Of a stretch of DNA of 64,000 nt, positions 20,901 to 30,396 are shown piece after piece. A model generated the notes under the pieces. The model worked only from the letters and a program-made list of their open reading frames with translations, did not search any database and was not told where the DNA came from. This DNA is from Trichobilharzia regenti (lineage: Eukaryota > Platyhelminthes > Trematoda > Strigeidida > Schistosomatidae), in NCBI GenBank assembly GCA_944472135.2, contig OX235270.1, positions 51,274,352 through 51,338,351 on the forward strand. The letters run 5' to 3'. Numbering within the stretch: position 1 is the first letter of the stretch; each line of letters opens with the position of its first letter. Made by a program: the position numbers and the translations under genes.

Positions 20901-23237
20901 CGTCGATTGATTTTCCCTCTTTGCCCAACACTCTACGCCTAACGTCAACATTACTTACCTTATTAAACCACCTAACGTGAGACAGAGATCGCAGACATCT
21001 ATGATCGAAAGCAGTCAACCTTTTCATGTCTTCAACGCGTATTGGCCATGTTTCAGAGCCATAGAGAAGGACGGAGCGAACTGGTGAGCAGTACACACGT
21101 CCCTTGGTTGATAGCCGGATGTCACGCCTACGCCAGAGATGGTGTAAGTCAGCGAAAGCAGCTCGAGCTTTTCGGATCCGTGCTGAGATTTCATCGCCAA
21201 TCAGTCCGTTGGTGCTGATACAACTTCCCAAATAGGTGAAGTGGTCAACATGTTCTATCACTTCACTCCCTATCACTAAGTTAGGAGTTGACGTAGTCCA
21301 GTCCTGTAGCAGCATCTTACATTTTGCAGGGGCGAATCGCATGCCAAACATACGAAGATTGCTGCTCAAGGTGTTCAGAAGACTCTGCATTTTGTCAGCA
21401 TCCTCCCCTAACAGGACTATGTCATCTGCATATTCTAAGTCCATAAGACTATTCCCTGGTAACAAGTCGATTCCTAAGTCGTTACGTTCAGTTAAGGATA
21501 CTTCCATCAGCATATCTATGATGAAGTTAAACAGAAATGGGGAAAGTGGACATCCCTGTCGGACGTCACTGGTTGTTATCAATTCAGATGACAATTCCCC
21601 ATAAGCCCTTACACGACTACGTGAGTTTGAATAGAGTGCCTTGATTAGTGCAATGTACTTTCTTGGCACTCCCTTCACAGTCAGACATTGCCATAGTACC
21701 TTTCGATCCACGGAGTCGAAGGCCGCCTTCAAGTCAAGAAATATGACAATTGTTGGACGCCGAAAAGTGTGTCTATGTTCTAGAATCTGTCGAAGAGTGA
21801 AGATATGATCTATGCACCCTCTACCTGGTCTAAAGCCTGCTTGATTTTCCCTTGTCTGTTCCTCCCGAGTTCTGCTTAGTCTATGCATGATTACTGAGCC
21901 TAGGATTTTAGAGACTATGTTCGTTAGGCTGATCCCCCTATGATTATCACACGAGGACTTGTTTCCCTTCTTGAATATCGGTATAATAAGTGACTTACCC
22001 CAGTCTGATGGTACTGTCTCTGATTCCCAGACTTTGCCTAGTACCTCAGTTAATCTACAAACTAGTATGTCACCCCCATATTTAAACACCTCCGGAATAA
22101 TTCCGTCGGGTCCTGCCGCTTTGCCTCGTTTCAAATTACTGATAGCTTTTGTGACCTCACAGACGGCGGACCAGTGTCTATATCCCATTCGGGTGTGTGC
22201 TGGATGTCGGGGAGGTTCAGTGTGGCTGTAGGCAAGTTAAATTGTCCCTCAAAGTGTTCTTTCCAGCGTTCAAGGCGTCTATCCTGAGAGCTAATTAAGG
22301 AGCCATTTTTCTCAGAAATAGTCTCACTTATGATTTGCCTTCTCCCACCCGTTTCCCTGATGAGTCTAAAGAGTTGCCTAGTGTTGCCTATCGCCGATGC
22401 TTTTTCCATCTCTTTCGCCTTTGTCACCCACCACTGTTCACGGTCCTTGCGGAGACTTTTCATAAGTTTCCTTTCCTAATAAAGCTACATTCAAGACAAT
22501 ATGCGAACATATGGTACAACAATTTTCAGCGTATTTAGTTCTTCATACAGGATTTACATGTAAAGTAATAATCTGAAGTATATCTTCTTTTCGCCGAAGA
22601 ATTGTACAGCGTATACTTGGAAGCAAGTGAAATCAGCGCACAAGTTCATGTGTAGGTTATGTGATATAACTGAACGATTAAAACAATGATCGATCCAGAT
22701 AAAACTAAGCATTTTGGTGGAAAGCGATTGCGGTAGCCCAGTGATTTATGCAGACTAACACTCGTATGTCATAATAATTGAAAGTAGTGAGAATAATAAC
22801 TTTGAGAAGTGGAAATATACAATTACACTTTTCTTACTTAGATGAAGGTAAAGTTTGGTGAGCTAATCGGATACAGTATTTGTTTATCAGAGTGGATTTA
22901 ACGTGTATAAGTATTTGGAGTGGGTGCTTTCCTTGACATAATTTTCCAATATAATTCATACATATTTTTGTGAGAAAAATTCAATTTTGTTTAACGTTGT
23001 ATTATTGTTATTTCCCCAAAGCTCCAAGATGTATACAGTCAAGTAACTAGTGGTGCTTCAGATTCTATTTCCAATTTAGCTGCCACTTTTCAAACAGTTG
23101 ATGCCTCATCACCTCAGTATACAACTGAATTTTTAGCAGAGTTGTTAACCCGCGTTTTGGATAGCAATCCACGTTTACCAGCGAATATTAGACGTCGCGT
23201 ATTAGATCGTTTGAGGATGAATTCATCGGAATCATAA
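3592..23237 (+). CDS. GckIII: GCKIII (MST3/STK24/25/26-type) Ser/Thr kinase, C-terminal six exons
   Basis: Seen: exons 3592-3777, 8659-8807, 14902-15261, 16905-17149, 18720-18874 and 23022-23237 join in frame to 436 codons plus TAA. All introns are GT-AG. The product begins in kinase subdomain IX ([19 protein letters not shown]), continues through [10 protein letters not shown] and the subdomain XI arginine in [13 protein letters not shown], then an ELIERYRKW helix. An acidic [12 protein letters not shown] patch, a Ser/Thr/Pro-rich linker and a conserved C-terminal helical region ending NSSES follow. Known: GCKIII kinases are Ste20-family enzymes that bind MO25 and, through the C-terminus, CCM3/PDCD10 of the STRIPAK complex; they act in Golgi, polarity and cell-death signalling. 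The N-lobe, catalytic loop and activation segment must lie upstream of base 1. Inferred: a single invertebrate GCKIII orthologue, so no vertebrate paralogue number is assigned. Confidence 0.9.
3980..4855 (+). mobile_element. RTE-clade LINE fragment, internally deleted
   Basis: The + strand reads parts of an RTE endonuclease: a frameshifted AGDFNVQVG motif near 4124, then [20 protein letters not shown] near 4275 and [11 protein letters not shown] near 4390. It then jumps to the reverse transcriptase C-terminal part ([20 protein letters not shown] near 4560-4620) and the 3' untranslated tail ending in CAGTTAGTCAGTCAC. The RT core is missing. Same lineage as the copies at 20431 and 56265; not coding-competent. 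Confidence 0.8.
4856..6014 (+). other. Intronic sequence, nothing recognised
   Basis: AT-rich intron of the GCKIII gene between two mobile-element fragments. No homology or strong structure seen. Confidence 0.5.
6015..6150 (+). mobile_element. Hammerhead-SINE 3' fragment
   Basis: CCCAAACTAGGACGAAACAG, then CCAGTACTCC, a GGTTTTCACTGGTTCTCCAA stretch and a CTTGAAAAAG end match the 3' half of the ribozyme-bearing SINE at 54418-54638. The 5' ribozyme box (CTGANGA) and the tRNA-like head are lost, so this copy should be inactive. Confidence 0.65.
6151..7059 (+). other. Intronic sequence, nothing recognised
   Basis: AT-rich GCKIII intron with a short (ATC)-rich stretch near 6595-6610. No gene or element identified. 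Confidence 0.45.
7060..7510 (+). mobile_element. Old, decayed RTE reverse-transcriptase fragment
   Basis: With many stops and frameshifts, the + strand still resembles the RT of the copy at 20431. [20 protein letters not shown] corresponds to [26 protein letters not shown] to DLLPGN, and [12 protein letters not shown] appears as a degraded [13 protein letters not shown] degraded block near 7455 matches the VDHFTYLG region. Much older than the other RTE copies. Confidence 0.55.
7640..8110 (-). mobile_element. Old, decayed RTE fragments (minus strand)
   Basis: Nucleotide resemblance to the minus-strand RTE copies is visible: TTGTTTATGTTCACCTAAAG and CTGCGAAATCCAG (RT region near the F/YADD motif), then AAATTGTTCCTTAAAGTGTT (linker region of the other RTE lineage). 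It includes a short tandem duplication, GAGTCTGTAAGACAT, at 7843 and 7858. Confidence 0.45.
8659..8807 (+). CDS. GckIII: GCKIII exon: end of kinase domain and acidic linker
   Basis: The acceptor ttattag is followed by [19 protein letters not shown], the subdomain XI motif whose arginine pairs with the APE glutamate. Then come [14 protein letters not shown] and an Asp/Glu-rich run. The exon is 149 bp and ends after two bases of a Leu codon, completed by the first base of the next exon. Confidence 0.93.
8904..8950. repeat. (TA)n microsatellite
   Basis: About 47 bp of perfect TA dinucleotides directly before a SINE tail in the GCKIII intron. Confidence 0.95.
8951..9097 (+). mobile_element. RTE-derived SINE, headless copy
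   Basis: CTCACTAAGTCAGAAATAAT, GGTTGGGCATGAGGCTAGCA and the end GAAGCCCTATGTTCCACTGG are shared with the SINE at 14404, but the tRNA-like head is replaced by the TA tract. A second TA tract follows at 9103. Confidence 0.75.
9103..9130. repeat. (TA)n microsatellite
   Basis: Short TA tract directly after the SINE tail; it may have grown from the SINE 3' end. Confidence 0.9.
9308..9369. repeat. 31-bp tandem duplication inside Merlin
   Basis: Two copies of a 31-bp unit starting GAATTATCCAATG (9308-9338 and 9339-9369) lie directly inside the left inverted repeat, with few differences. Confidence 0.85.
9334..9639 (+). pseudogene. Merlin transposase N-terminal remnant
   Basis: A 101-residue frame with CxC and CxxC pairs (TCSCVG, CAVC) that look like the zinc-ribbon of ISXO2/IS1016-type transposases. 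It runs into a stop before the catalytic core. The ATG lies in the tandem repeat, so the native start is uncertain. Confidence 0.7.
9813..10028 (+). pseudogene. Merlin transposase C-terminal remnant
   Basis: [19 protein letters not shown] is the conserved C-terminal motif (H-x-N-x-x-E-x-F/W-x-x-x-K) of the IS1016/Merlin transposase; the glutamate is the third catalytic acid. It continues [12 protein letters not shown], matching the family's Y-x-x-E-F tail loosely. It is out of frame with the N-terminal remnant. Confidence 0.8.
10979..11013 (-). mobile_element. 35-bp Penelope-terminal mini-insertion
   Basis: The segment between two near-identical 15-mers, ATCCACTACAAATAC (10964-10978) and ATCCACTGCAAATAC (11014-11028), reads on the minus strand ATAAGTATAAAACTTGGGCA and then CTTATCCATAATGGA. 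Both halves recur in the 156-bp unit at 37168, as its left and right ends. Confidence 0.7.
11330..13300 (+). mobile_element. RTE-clade LINE (second lineage), internally deleted
   Basis: The + strand encodes the endonuclease C-terminal half ([19 protein letters not shown] near 11492; [20 protein letters not shown] near 11627; [15 protein letters not shown] with the catalytic Asp-His near 11795). The inter-domain linker follows, then the start of RT (LPTKITP-type region near 12500). From about 12600 it jumps to the RT C-terminal part ([15 protein letters not shown]) and a 3' end GAAGCCCTATTTTCCTCTAG with an (AAT)n tail. The palm with F/YADD is deleted; frameshifts are common. The catalytic GDFN is changed to GDVN. 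Confidence 0.8.
11888..11924 (+). mobile_element. 37-bp Penelope-terminal mini-insertion
   Basis: The RTE linker is interrupted by GTATAAGTATAAACCTTGGG followed by CACTGTGGTAGAGTATA, flanked by ACCAGG on both sides (11882-11887 and 11925-11930). Removing it restores KLKDQDTKG-type reading of the LINE. It equals the left end of the 156-bp unit at 37168. Confidence 0.75.
13301..14403 (+). other. Intronic sequence with one SINE
   Basis: Apart from the SINE at 13455-13690 I see only AT-rich GCKIII intron here. Confidence 0.5.
13455..13690 (+). mobile_element. tRNA-headed RTE SINE, older variant
   Basis: It has a Pol III A-box-like segment (TTCATTGGTAGAATGCTCTC) and a B-box-like GGGTTTGATATCC. 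A body follows (GATAAAGGAGGAAGGTTGGG) that resembles the RTE 5' leader, with an end (CCTCTCAGAACGTGAAG) related to the RTE 3' end. Diverged from the copy at 14404. Confidence 0.65.
14404..14635 (+). mobile_element. tRNA-headed RTE SINE
   Basis: The tRNA-like head (GCGTCAGTGGCACAGCGGTT, B box GGGTTCGGTCCCC, closing CCGACGC) can form an acceptor-like stem. The body GGCTGGGCATGAGGCTAGCA matches the 5' leader of the RTE at 33300-33470. The end GAAGCCCTATGTTCCACTGG matches RTE 3' ends. The direction of borrowing is inferred. Confidence 0.75.
14902..15261 (+). CDS. GckIII: GCKIII exon: Ser-rich linker
   Basis: This 360-bp exon (acceptor aactag, donor gtaagt) supplies the linker between catalytic and C-terminal domains. 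It begins [15 protein letters not shown], has a Lys-rich stretch ([13 protein letters not shown]) that could be a basic targeting signal, and continues in a Ser/His-rich low-complexity segment. It ends with two bases of an Ala codon. The linker is longer than in vertebrate homologues as I remember them. A second reading frame overlapping it is a shadow. Confidence 0.88.
15262..16904 (+). other. GCKIII intron, nothing recognised
   Basis: AT-rich intron without transposon or repeat that I can identify. Confidence 0.55.
16905..17149 (+). CDS. GckIII: GCKIII exon: linker
   Basis: This 245-bp exon (acceptor ctag, donor gtaagt) completes the split Ala codon and reads [14 protein letters not shown] to SPGSRQMY, ending one base into a Val codon. 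It is polar and probably disordered, with no recognised motif. Support is phase continuity on both sides and consensus splice sites. Confidence 0.85.
17368..17560 (+). mobile_element. tRNA-headed SINE, second body type
   Basis: The head GCGTCAGTGGCACAGTGGTT, B-box-like GGGATTCGACCCCC and closing TGACGCAC match the RTE-SINE head. The body differs: CACCTGATATCTATGGTCGG, GGCTACCGATATCACATGCT, then an A-rich tail near 17550. The same type recurs at 34605, 38710, 43040 and 46205. Confidence 0.8.
18720..18874 (+). CDS. GckIII: GCKIII exon: linker to C-terminal domain
   Basis: The acceptor is a long T tract followed by atag; the donor is gtaagc. The exon completes the Val codon, passes through [13 protein letters not shown] and a Gln/Thr-rich stretch, and ends [11 protein letters not shown], which begins the helical C-terminal region. 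It ends on a codon boundary. Confidence 0.87.
18875..20419 (+). other. GCKIII intron, nothing recognised
   Basis: AT-rich intron with a short TA tract near 18913-18932. No element identified before the RTE insertion. Confidence 0.5.
20431..22476 (-). mobile_element. RTE-clade LINE, 5'-truncated, with target duplication
   Basis: A 2,046-bp minus-strand LINE inside the last GCKIII intron. An 11-bp duplication flanks it (20420-20430 TAATAAACCTA; 22477-22487 TAATAAAGCTA; one mismatch). The 3' end carries a CAGACAGACAGACAG tail. Reading 5' to 3': the inter-domain linker ([10 protein letters not shown]), a frameshift near 22160, then a nearly complete reverse transcriptase and C-terminal region. 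The endonuclease is truncated. The (CAGA)n tail and protein are shared with the copies at 30633 and 56265; the lineage resembles schistosome SR2, but I cannot confirm that name. Confidence 0.87.
20605..22188 (-). pseudogene. RTE reverse transcriptase (5'-truncated ORF)
   Basis: A 527-residue open frame. Visible RT motifs: [15 protein letters not shown] (RT0/1), [49 protein letters not shown] (first catalytic Asp), [29 protein letters not shown] (YADD catalytic pair), FTYLGSCIS, and the C-terminal [13 protein letters not shown] motif. RT is intact in this frame. The endonuclease and the linker are missing or in another frame, so the copy could not move by itself. Confidence 0.85.
23022..23237 (+). 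CDS. GckIII: GCKIII terminal exon with stop
   Basis: After the acceptor ccaaag come 71 codons and TAA (23235-23237). [29 protein letters not shown] and [15 protein letters not shown] resemble the helical C-terminus through which GCKIII kinases dimerise with CCM3. A possible further GT donor 32 bases after the stop (gtaagc at 23262) could start a 3' UTR intron; this is not established. Confidence 0.9.
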   Translation, partial: LQDVYSQVTSGASDSISNLAATFQTVDASSPQYTTEFLAELLTRVLDSNPRLPANIRRRVLDRLRMNSSES

Positions 23238-26033
23238 TGTAAATTCTTCATGTTTACTGTGGTAAGCATACTTTACTTATTTTTCATTTATCCATACGAA
23301 CTTTCTTTATCTGGATTATTTGTGGTGATTGATTAAAGGCATTTTATTTAAATGGTATAGAACATATATATATTCTCGTCAAAATTCACTGAATCAGAAC
23401 AGGTTGGTGGATCTTTACATACCGTCTAGTGAGTCACAATTTCCTACAGTCAAGAACATCAAACACTTTATATCCTGAATGTGAAAGCTAAACTAATTCT
23501 GATACAATAGAGTTATTTCTTTGTAACATAGGTAACATAATGGCTACTGAACTTATTTCCTCCGTATAGGTCTAGTCTGTATTTTTACTTTTTCTTCAAT
23601 TAGTTACTCATTGCCTTAAGCACTTCACTTCCAACGAGTGGATCCCCAGTTGGAGTTCTGCTCCAGCGACTTCATCTTGGGTGACTAGTGAAATTAGCCT
23701 TCACACAATGTGTGCGGCTCATAAATCTGACATATGAATGCAGACAAACTGAATTACTGAAATGAGCCACCAATAATTTACCATGAGGTTTTCAGAACGC
23801 ACATAGACTCCATTCCTTATTATTAGCTCGTTGTTATAGAATAACTAGGTGACTTTGTTTGAAAAAATCCAACTAAAAGGTTTCACTGATGAGGAATCAC
23901 GTAGTAGGTTATGAGAACGGGTAATTGTCGATTATCGGCAACCTCAATGACTTGATGATGATACTCGCCTTACTCTGTCGGTTGGTGACGAAACCTGCCT
24001 TCAAAGAGGAGATGTCTCCATAAACATGGTTATTTGTGGGTTGACTTTTGAAGAGGTGCAATTTTTTTTAACGAGTTAGGTGTTCAACAAAGTGTCAGTA
24101 TGTACGATCAATTTGTGTATTAGTTTTCAACTTTTTGATTAAGTTCATCTTACTAGTTGTCCATCCTTTCTGTTTTCTGTTTTTATTGTAGCAATTCGTT
24201 TCCTGTGAAGGATAGTTGAATATGTGCATCATTCTATTAGTTGACTTACGTATATACATTCGAATTACTGTCAGTCTAAAATGATGCACAATCGAAATCA
24301 GTTTAGTATCTTTTCTCTTCATAACTTCGTTTGATTAATGACCATTATTCTTATGTTTAAGAAAATTCTTCAAAGTAAATTTGTCTCCCCATTTCTTGTA
24401 TTTCTTTATGTCAACAGTGTGTGCTTTGTATACTGTTTACTTTGACTAACTAACCAAACTAACTGACAATGTATGCTCAAACTAATTTTATCACATTCCT
24501 TTAAGTTTATTAATCTCTGCTAACTTGTTTGCATCTTTTAAACTTTATATTACATACATAGGAATTTATAGACGTCCTTTAACCAGTTGGACGAAAATCA
24601 GCATAGGGCGGAACTCACTTTTTTGCATTCACACTCAACACACACATATATTTGCACGCATATCCCCCTTCACCTACTTCTCCCACTCCTGGTCCCTCAT
24701 TCCCATGTTCGTTTTTATTTTAATCGTATAACAAAACGATTGAATGAAATAGTATCATGTGGTCAGTTACTGATTAACAATAAAAAAAAATGGTTTACTA
24801 TTTGTTCATGTGTCGACTCACGTTAAGCAAAATGATGGAGTCGAAGAGATTGTTTGTAAAGAATAACTTATTCCATCCACATGTTTCTGTTTTTATCCTG
24901 CGGAAATTATCTATTCTTATATATGATGAGTAACGTCTCAATTTCTTCTCTATTGCATATTATTTTGCTTCACAGTTTTATTATATATATGTATTGTAAT
25001 TCGTGCATCGGACATACTTCCCTTCTTTTAAAATATAATATGTTCTGTTTATTTTAGGGACGAAAAAACTCAATGTGACTACTGTACTTGTTTATATCGT
25101 AGTTTGCATTATTATTATTACTATTATTATTACTGTTGTTCTATAGGTATACATGTTTGCAACATCTTCCCACTTATCGAACTATGGTTGTCAGTCTTAG
25201 TTATATATCCTGCTGTAGTGTCTTTCATACATATTATTTTTTTCTTTTTACTCAGTTCCATTGTCTACTCATTTGTTTTTGTCTGTTTTTTTTCTATGCG
25301 TTCCTTTCTCCTTGGTTTTTATCGTCCTAAATCATTGTTTCTGTTTTATATGTGCATGTGAATTGGATATCTAAGTCAGCATATATTTCATTGATCAGAC
25401 TAAACGAATATAAAAATAAACCAATAAATGAACATTTTGATGAGTAACACTTTTTATTTTACTGTCAATAGCTTTATCCTTACAGAAAAAGAAATAATAA
25501 CTAAAACTGGTTTGTTTTTTATTTTTAAAGAAGCATTAAATATTCCCTACTGTGAAAATTGAAACAAGACCATTTATGCGAACAATATGTTGTTTTCAAT
25601 TAAATCTTCCTCAGCTTCAATGTAAATAGCTGAATGGATACGATTTTAACCAAATAACAGTAAATTTGTGGATCAAGTGTGTGTGCCACATGTTGTAAAT
25701 ATATGGCTTTAACAACAGCGATAATAACAAGGTCAGTGACAAGAGTACTTTGCGAAGAGAACATTGAAGATAGCATCATAATGTACATATCCGAAATCTT
25801 ATGAAATTAGATGTTAAATGGTACTGAAGATGCAGGGTATAGATCCTGTTTAAACAAATGTATGAAAACGGTGGTTTAGAATGAGGTGTATCAACTGGTT
25901 TATTAGATTGACCTAATCCAAGGAACAGACTTCTGAATGCAAAAATTTGGGTTATTCTTGCAAATCCTCATACTTCTGGGTATGTGTAGATGAAGGGTTC
26001 GAAAGGTTCAATGAAATACGACTGACGGTCATA
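23238..26033. other. Intergenic, GCKIII 3' flank
   Basis: AT-rich sequence presumably including the GCKIII 3' UTR. AATAAA-like strings near 25410-25430 are possible poly(A) signals, but nothing fixes the true end. The last 170 bp (25860-26033) are different from the flank of the other composite copy. No gene recognised. Confidence 0.45.
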
Positions 26034-26120
26034 TAACCACACAGGGTGATGTTCGGAAATTTGACGAAAAACCTGCCTAATTGTACGGCCTATGTAACTG
26101 GCAACACAGGAGCAGATACA
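26034..26120 (-). mobile_element. Penelope GIY-YIG fragment
   Basis: The minus strand reads CICSCVASYIGRTIRQVFRR then ISEHHPVWL, the GIY-YIG core with its YIG motif and catalytic Arg. It is cut at the left edge of the composite; the other copy continues for another 230 bp. Confidence 0.75.
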
Positions 26121-27382
26121 CATGGAATGTACATTATCTTATACTGATTTTTATTCAAGTCTCTAGTCAATTCCCTTCATGTATTTTTATCAAAAAAATG
26201 TATAGAAATAAAGAGAAAAGTTGTGTGATTGACTTGATATGATTATGAGCAATAGTTTGTGCTCTAAACGTCACCAGTTAATATTACTGTATAACGCTGT
26301 GTGATTTATCAAAATAAAATCTTACCAATAACAGAGTTGTATCAGATTCTATTTAAGGTAAGAGTTAGTAGATTATAAAAGGATATCTGTCAGAATAATA
26401 ACTGAGAAACTATAGTATTAGCAGACCGATTGGCTGTTACTTTTTACGCATAAAATAGATAACAAAATTTCCTCAGTGTTTAATTTATTAAATTTGACTG
26501 ATTGATTAAATAATTAATTAACGATAATGTAATCTCCTGAAATTTACAATCTGCACCAAAATCTAAACTATTTTATCAAAGTGTGCATACCACCAGTAAT
26601 CGATCTTAAACTTGTCATCCTTCCCAATCCTTGATAAATTATTGATTACTGCAACTTGGTACAGAACTTTTCATCTCTGTTACTAGTTATTCAGTTACGT
26701 AATTATTAAGAAATAATTGTCTTCTCAGCAAGAATTACTATATACATTGAAACTTTTGTGAGCAACCATATCCGTTTGTATGCAATTACAGTTAAAGTCT
26801 TAAATTGACAAACTATTGTTTTCAAAGATTTGAAAGTGAGTACGAACACCAATTTAGCAGTTTGCATTTTCTCTTAATAATTCTAATTGAACAGGAGCGA
26901 GTCACTCCACAGAGTATCGAACTTGACTAGAGTTACATGCTTGCATAAGTTTACAATGAAACTAAGTAGGAACAATAACAGTAGACTTTCCTGACAGACG
27001 ACACTATCCAAATCAGTGGATAGCTCTACATAATTTCTTACATAAAATACTTCTCTAGAATTCACGTTACTGTCAGATGTTACCGCAACACTTTTCGATC
27101 TAATTCGTCAAAATAGATCCAGAAATGTTGTTAGAGTCAAATGTCAGTAAGCGTGTCTGATTTGCAGAACCTGTTAAAGAGAGAAGATTTGATCTCCAGC
27201 TTTCTACCCTCGAATTCGACTTCGTCACCAGTTCTTCGCAGCGCTGAGACCCAGAATCCTAGATAACATATTAATGAAGCCAATCATTTAGTGACTATAG
27301 CAGGAAGATTTGTTGACCTAGAATTGTCAGTGACTTATACCATCCTGATGGGACTACAATGTTTGCAGAACGTCTTATTACT

Positions 27383-29765
27383 TTTTATTATTGTTTCCTT
27401 GGGTTCCTAGTGGGACATAGGGCTTCAACTGCACGTCTCCATTTACTTCTATCTTCTGCTGTACTTTTCACCTGTATCCATGTTAGTCCATACTGTTTCA
27501 ACTCCTCTTCATACGATCTCCTCCGTGTCACCCTTGGACGTCCCACTCTCCGCTTCCCTTTCGGGTTCCACTCGAGGGCCTGACGCGCGATGTCACCCAA
27601 TGGCCTCCTCAGCGAGTGTCCAATCCATCTCCACTTTCTCCTGCATATTTGTTGGCTGGCGATTGGTTCTTGCTTTGTTTGTTCCCAGACATAGTTTCTT
27701 GTTGGTGATTCTTTCCGGCCCGGCCATCTGATCTTCAGTATAGATCCAGCGAAGACAGTTGTTGATAAATGTCTGCAACAGGCTGTTGGAAATATTCTTT
27801 GTGATCCGCCCGCCAAGTTTCTGATCCGTATAGATAAACTGACTTGACGTTTGTATCGAAAATCCGACCGAATTTTGTTGTTGATGCTGAGTGACGCAGA
27901 GTTTCAGATTGGTTTCAGGTTGATCAATGTGTTTCTCGCCTTCCCGATTCTCGCTCGATTTGACATCCTCGTCTGTTCCTCCTGTAGTTGAGACAATGCT
28001 CCCTAGATAAGTGAGTGAATGAAGTGACCTCTTTCAAATCCCTCCCGTTGATGGTGATTCGCGCTTGATGTTGCTGCTGTTGTTGTTGGCTGGTTATTTT
28101 CATAACCTCCGTCTTGTCTATGTTCACCTGGAGTCCTGTCTTCGCCGGCTGCTTCTTCGACCAGTTTGTCGGTTTTTGCTTGTAAGTCTTCGATTTTGTG
28201 TGACATCAAGCATAAATCATCCACGAAATCCAGGTCTTCTAGGTTCTTCGTGCCGGTCCAGGATATCCCTGTCTGCTAGTTTCCCACTGTCTGACGCATA
28301 GTCAAGTCAGTCCACCACAATTAGGAATATCATCGTGGGTGATAATAAGCACCCTTGTCTGACTCCTGTGTTTATTCCAAATGCCTCGCTGAGTGAGTTT
28401 TCCGTTGTGGATCACTTGGCATGTGTCGTTGTCGTACAGCTGTTGAATAAGGTTGATGAATATTTGGGGTACGCCATAGTACTCGAGGAATTTCCAAATT
28501 ACTTCGCGGTCAACGCTGTCAAAGGCCTTCTCAAAGTCTATAAAGTTAAGGTAGAGGTTTGATTGCCATTCCATGCTTTGTTCTGTGATGACGATGTGTA
28601 GAGTTGCAATTCGGTCAGAACATGATTTGCTTGACTTTCCTGAATCCAGCTTGTTCTGGTTGGAGTTCTGTCTCCAGTGCGTCCTTTATTCTCTCCAGGA
28701 TGATGCGACTCAGGATTTTACTTGGCGTCGACAGGAGCATGATTCCTCGCCAGTTCTTGCAGAGTCCTAAGTCGCCCTTCTTTGGTAGTTTCACAAGAAA
28801 ACCTTTCCTCCAGTCAGTAAGCAACTTTCTCTCCTTTCAGACCTTTTGCAATAATGGAGCCAGCATATTTGCTGTCATCTCTGGGTCCGCTTTTAGTGCT
28901 TCAGGGGGTATTCCATCTGGTCCAGCTGCTTTTCCAGCTTTCAGAAGCTTGATTGCACTCAAGACTTCAGCTTTCGTTGGAGGATTGGTGTCAACGTGTA
29001 GTTGTGTACGCGCTGTTGTTGGTATTTCTGGACGGTGGTCGGTTCAAGAGTCCTTTGAAGTGATCCGCCCATTGTTTAATCTGTCTTTCTTCCTTGGTAA
29101 TTGGGTTCCCTTGGCTATCTTTTATAGGTTTCATTTGTATTGATCTCTTCCCGGATAGAGACTTGGTTGTCTCTTTTGCCTGTTGCCCTTTCAGCTTCAG
29201 TGGCTAGGTTGTCGTAGAATTGTCTTTTGTCCTTCCTGGCACTCTTCTTCACTTCTTTGTCCAGTGCTGTGTACGTTGAGCTCAGAGTCTCTTTCTCTTG
29301 TCCGTCTTTGCATTGAATCATTTTCTCTTTCGCCATTCTCCTCTCCTCTATTAATTTCCAAGTGTCCATTGAGAGCCATTCCTTGTCTTGTCTCTTCTTT
29401 CTTCCTAGAACCGTTGAACACGTTTCGTTGAAAATCACCTTCAGAGAGTTCCAATGGTCTTTCACGCATGATTCTTCAGTGATGTCACGTAGTGTTTCCT
29501 GCTTCGTTCTGACAGTTGCAATGAAAGTGTCCTTTGTGGTTGTATCCTTCAGTTTCTGAGTGTTGAACTTGCATTGTGGCCTATATCCAGCTATCCTCAA
29601 GGCTTTTAGCTTCACCTTTAAAGTCCCTTGAATGACTTCACAGCTGCCTGTCTTCTACTTTTATTCAGTCTCAGATCTATATGTGCACCAACTAGTTCAT
29701 GCCCACACTCCACACAGGCGTTGTAGAAGGCCTGGTAATCTTCTTCTAATAAACCGTTGAAAGTA
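27383..29765 (-). mobile_element. RTE LINE (second lineage) in composite copy A
   Basis: The minus strand encodes, in several frames, the linker ([28 protein letters not shown]), RT (LPKKGDLGLCKNWRGIMLLS, LNFIDFEKAFDSVDREVIWK, with breaks near 28400) and the C-terminus (KWRWIGHSLRRPLGDIARQA, GRPRVTRRRSYEEELKQYGL). It ends with GCCCTATGTCCCACTAGG and an (AAT)n tail. The endonuclease is absent. Stops and frameshifts make it inactive. Confidence 0.85.
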
Positions 29766-30396
29766 TGAGGCTAAATGTTCGATATATATTTATCATTCGC
29801 CAATGTAGGACACTTTACTGTTGTTATATTTCGTTATCCCAGAAGAATAAACTCGACTTTGGTCACAGAGTGAGAAACATATTATATAGTGGTAACTACT
29901 TTTAGGCCAACCACTGCTCAACGAAGGTTCGTTTCACGGTACGAACTGAAAGGACATTCATTTCGCCCAGCATAGCTCATTGAGCCAGTTTACATGTTTC
30001 AAAACGAGGCCACAAATGTTTTCAAAATATAGAAAAACCAAAAAGTTAAGGATTAGCTTCATTTATTCGATTAACCATAAAAACACTTACGTTAGTAAAA
30101 CTTCCATTGTAAAAGCATAGTGGCTTAACTGAATGATGTAGTACCTGCTTTTTTCTTTCAACTAAATATGCTTATGACCACTTTTTTAACATTGGAGTTG
30201 GTTTTCTAAATAAAACCCAGGTAGTGCAAAATAAAGTCTCAAACTTAATGACTGATAACCCAATGGTATTCGGTAGTAGATGTTAGCCATTGCAATTTTG
30301 ACGAAAAGGTTTGCTCAGATATCCGTCTTACTTGGTCAGATTAGGCTTAGTGGTATACTGCCTGAGCATGACGCCTACAGAAGTCAGTTCCCTAGC

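Noticed and set aside
3592..23237. Alternative reading of this kinase as an MST1/2 (Hippo) orthologue
   Set aside because: No SARAH-type coiled coil is evident, and [10 protein letters not shown] plus the [19 protein letters not shown] segment fit GCKIII kinases better.
27388..29615. Several overlapping open frames on both strands in the composite repeats
   Set aside because: The minus-strand frames are pieces of one broken RTE; the plus-strand ones are its antisense shadows.
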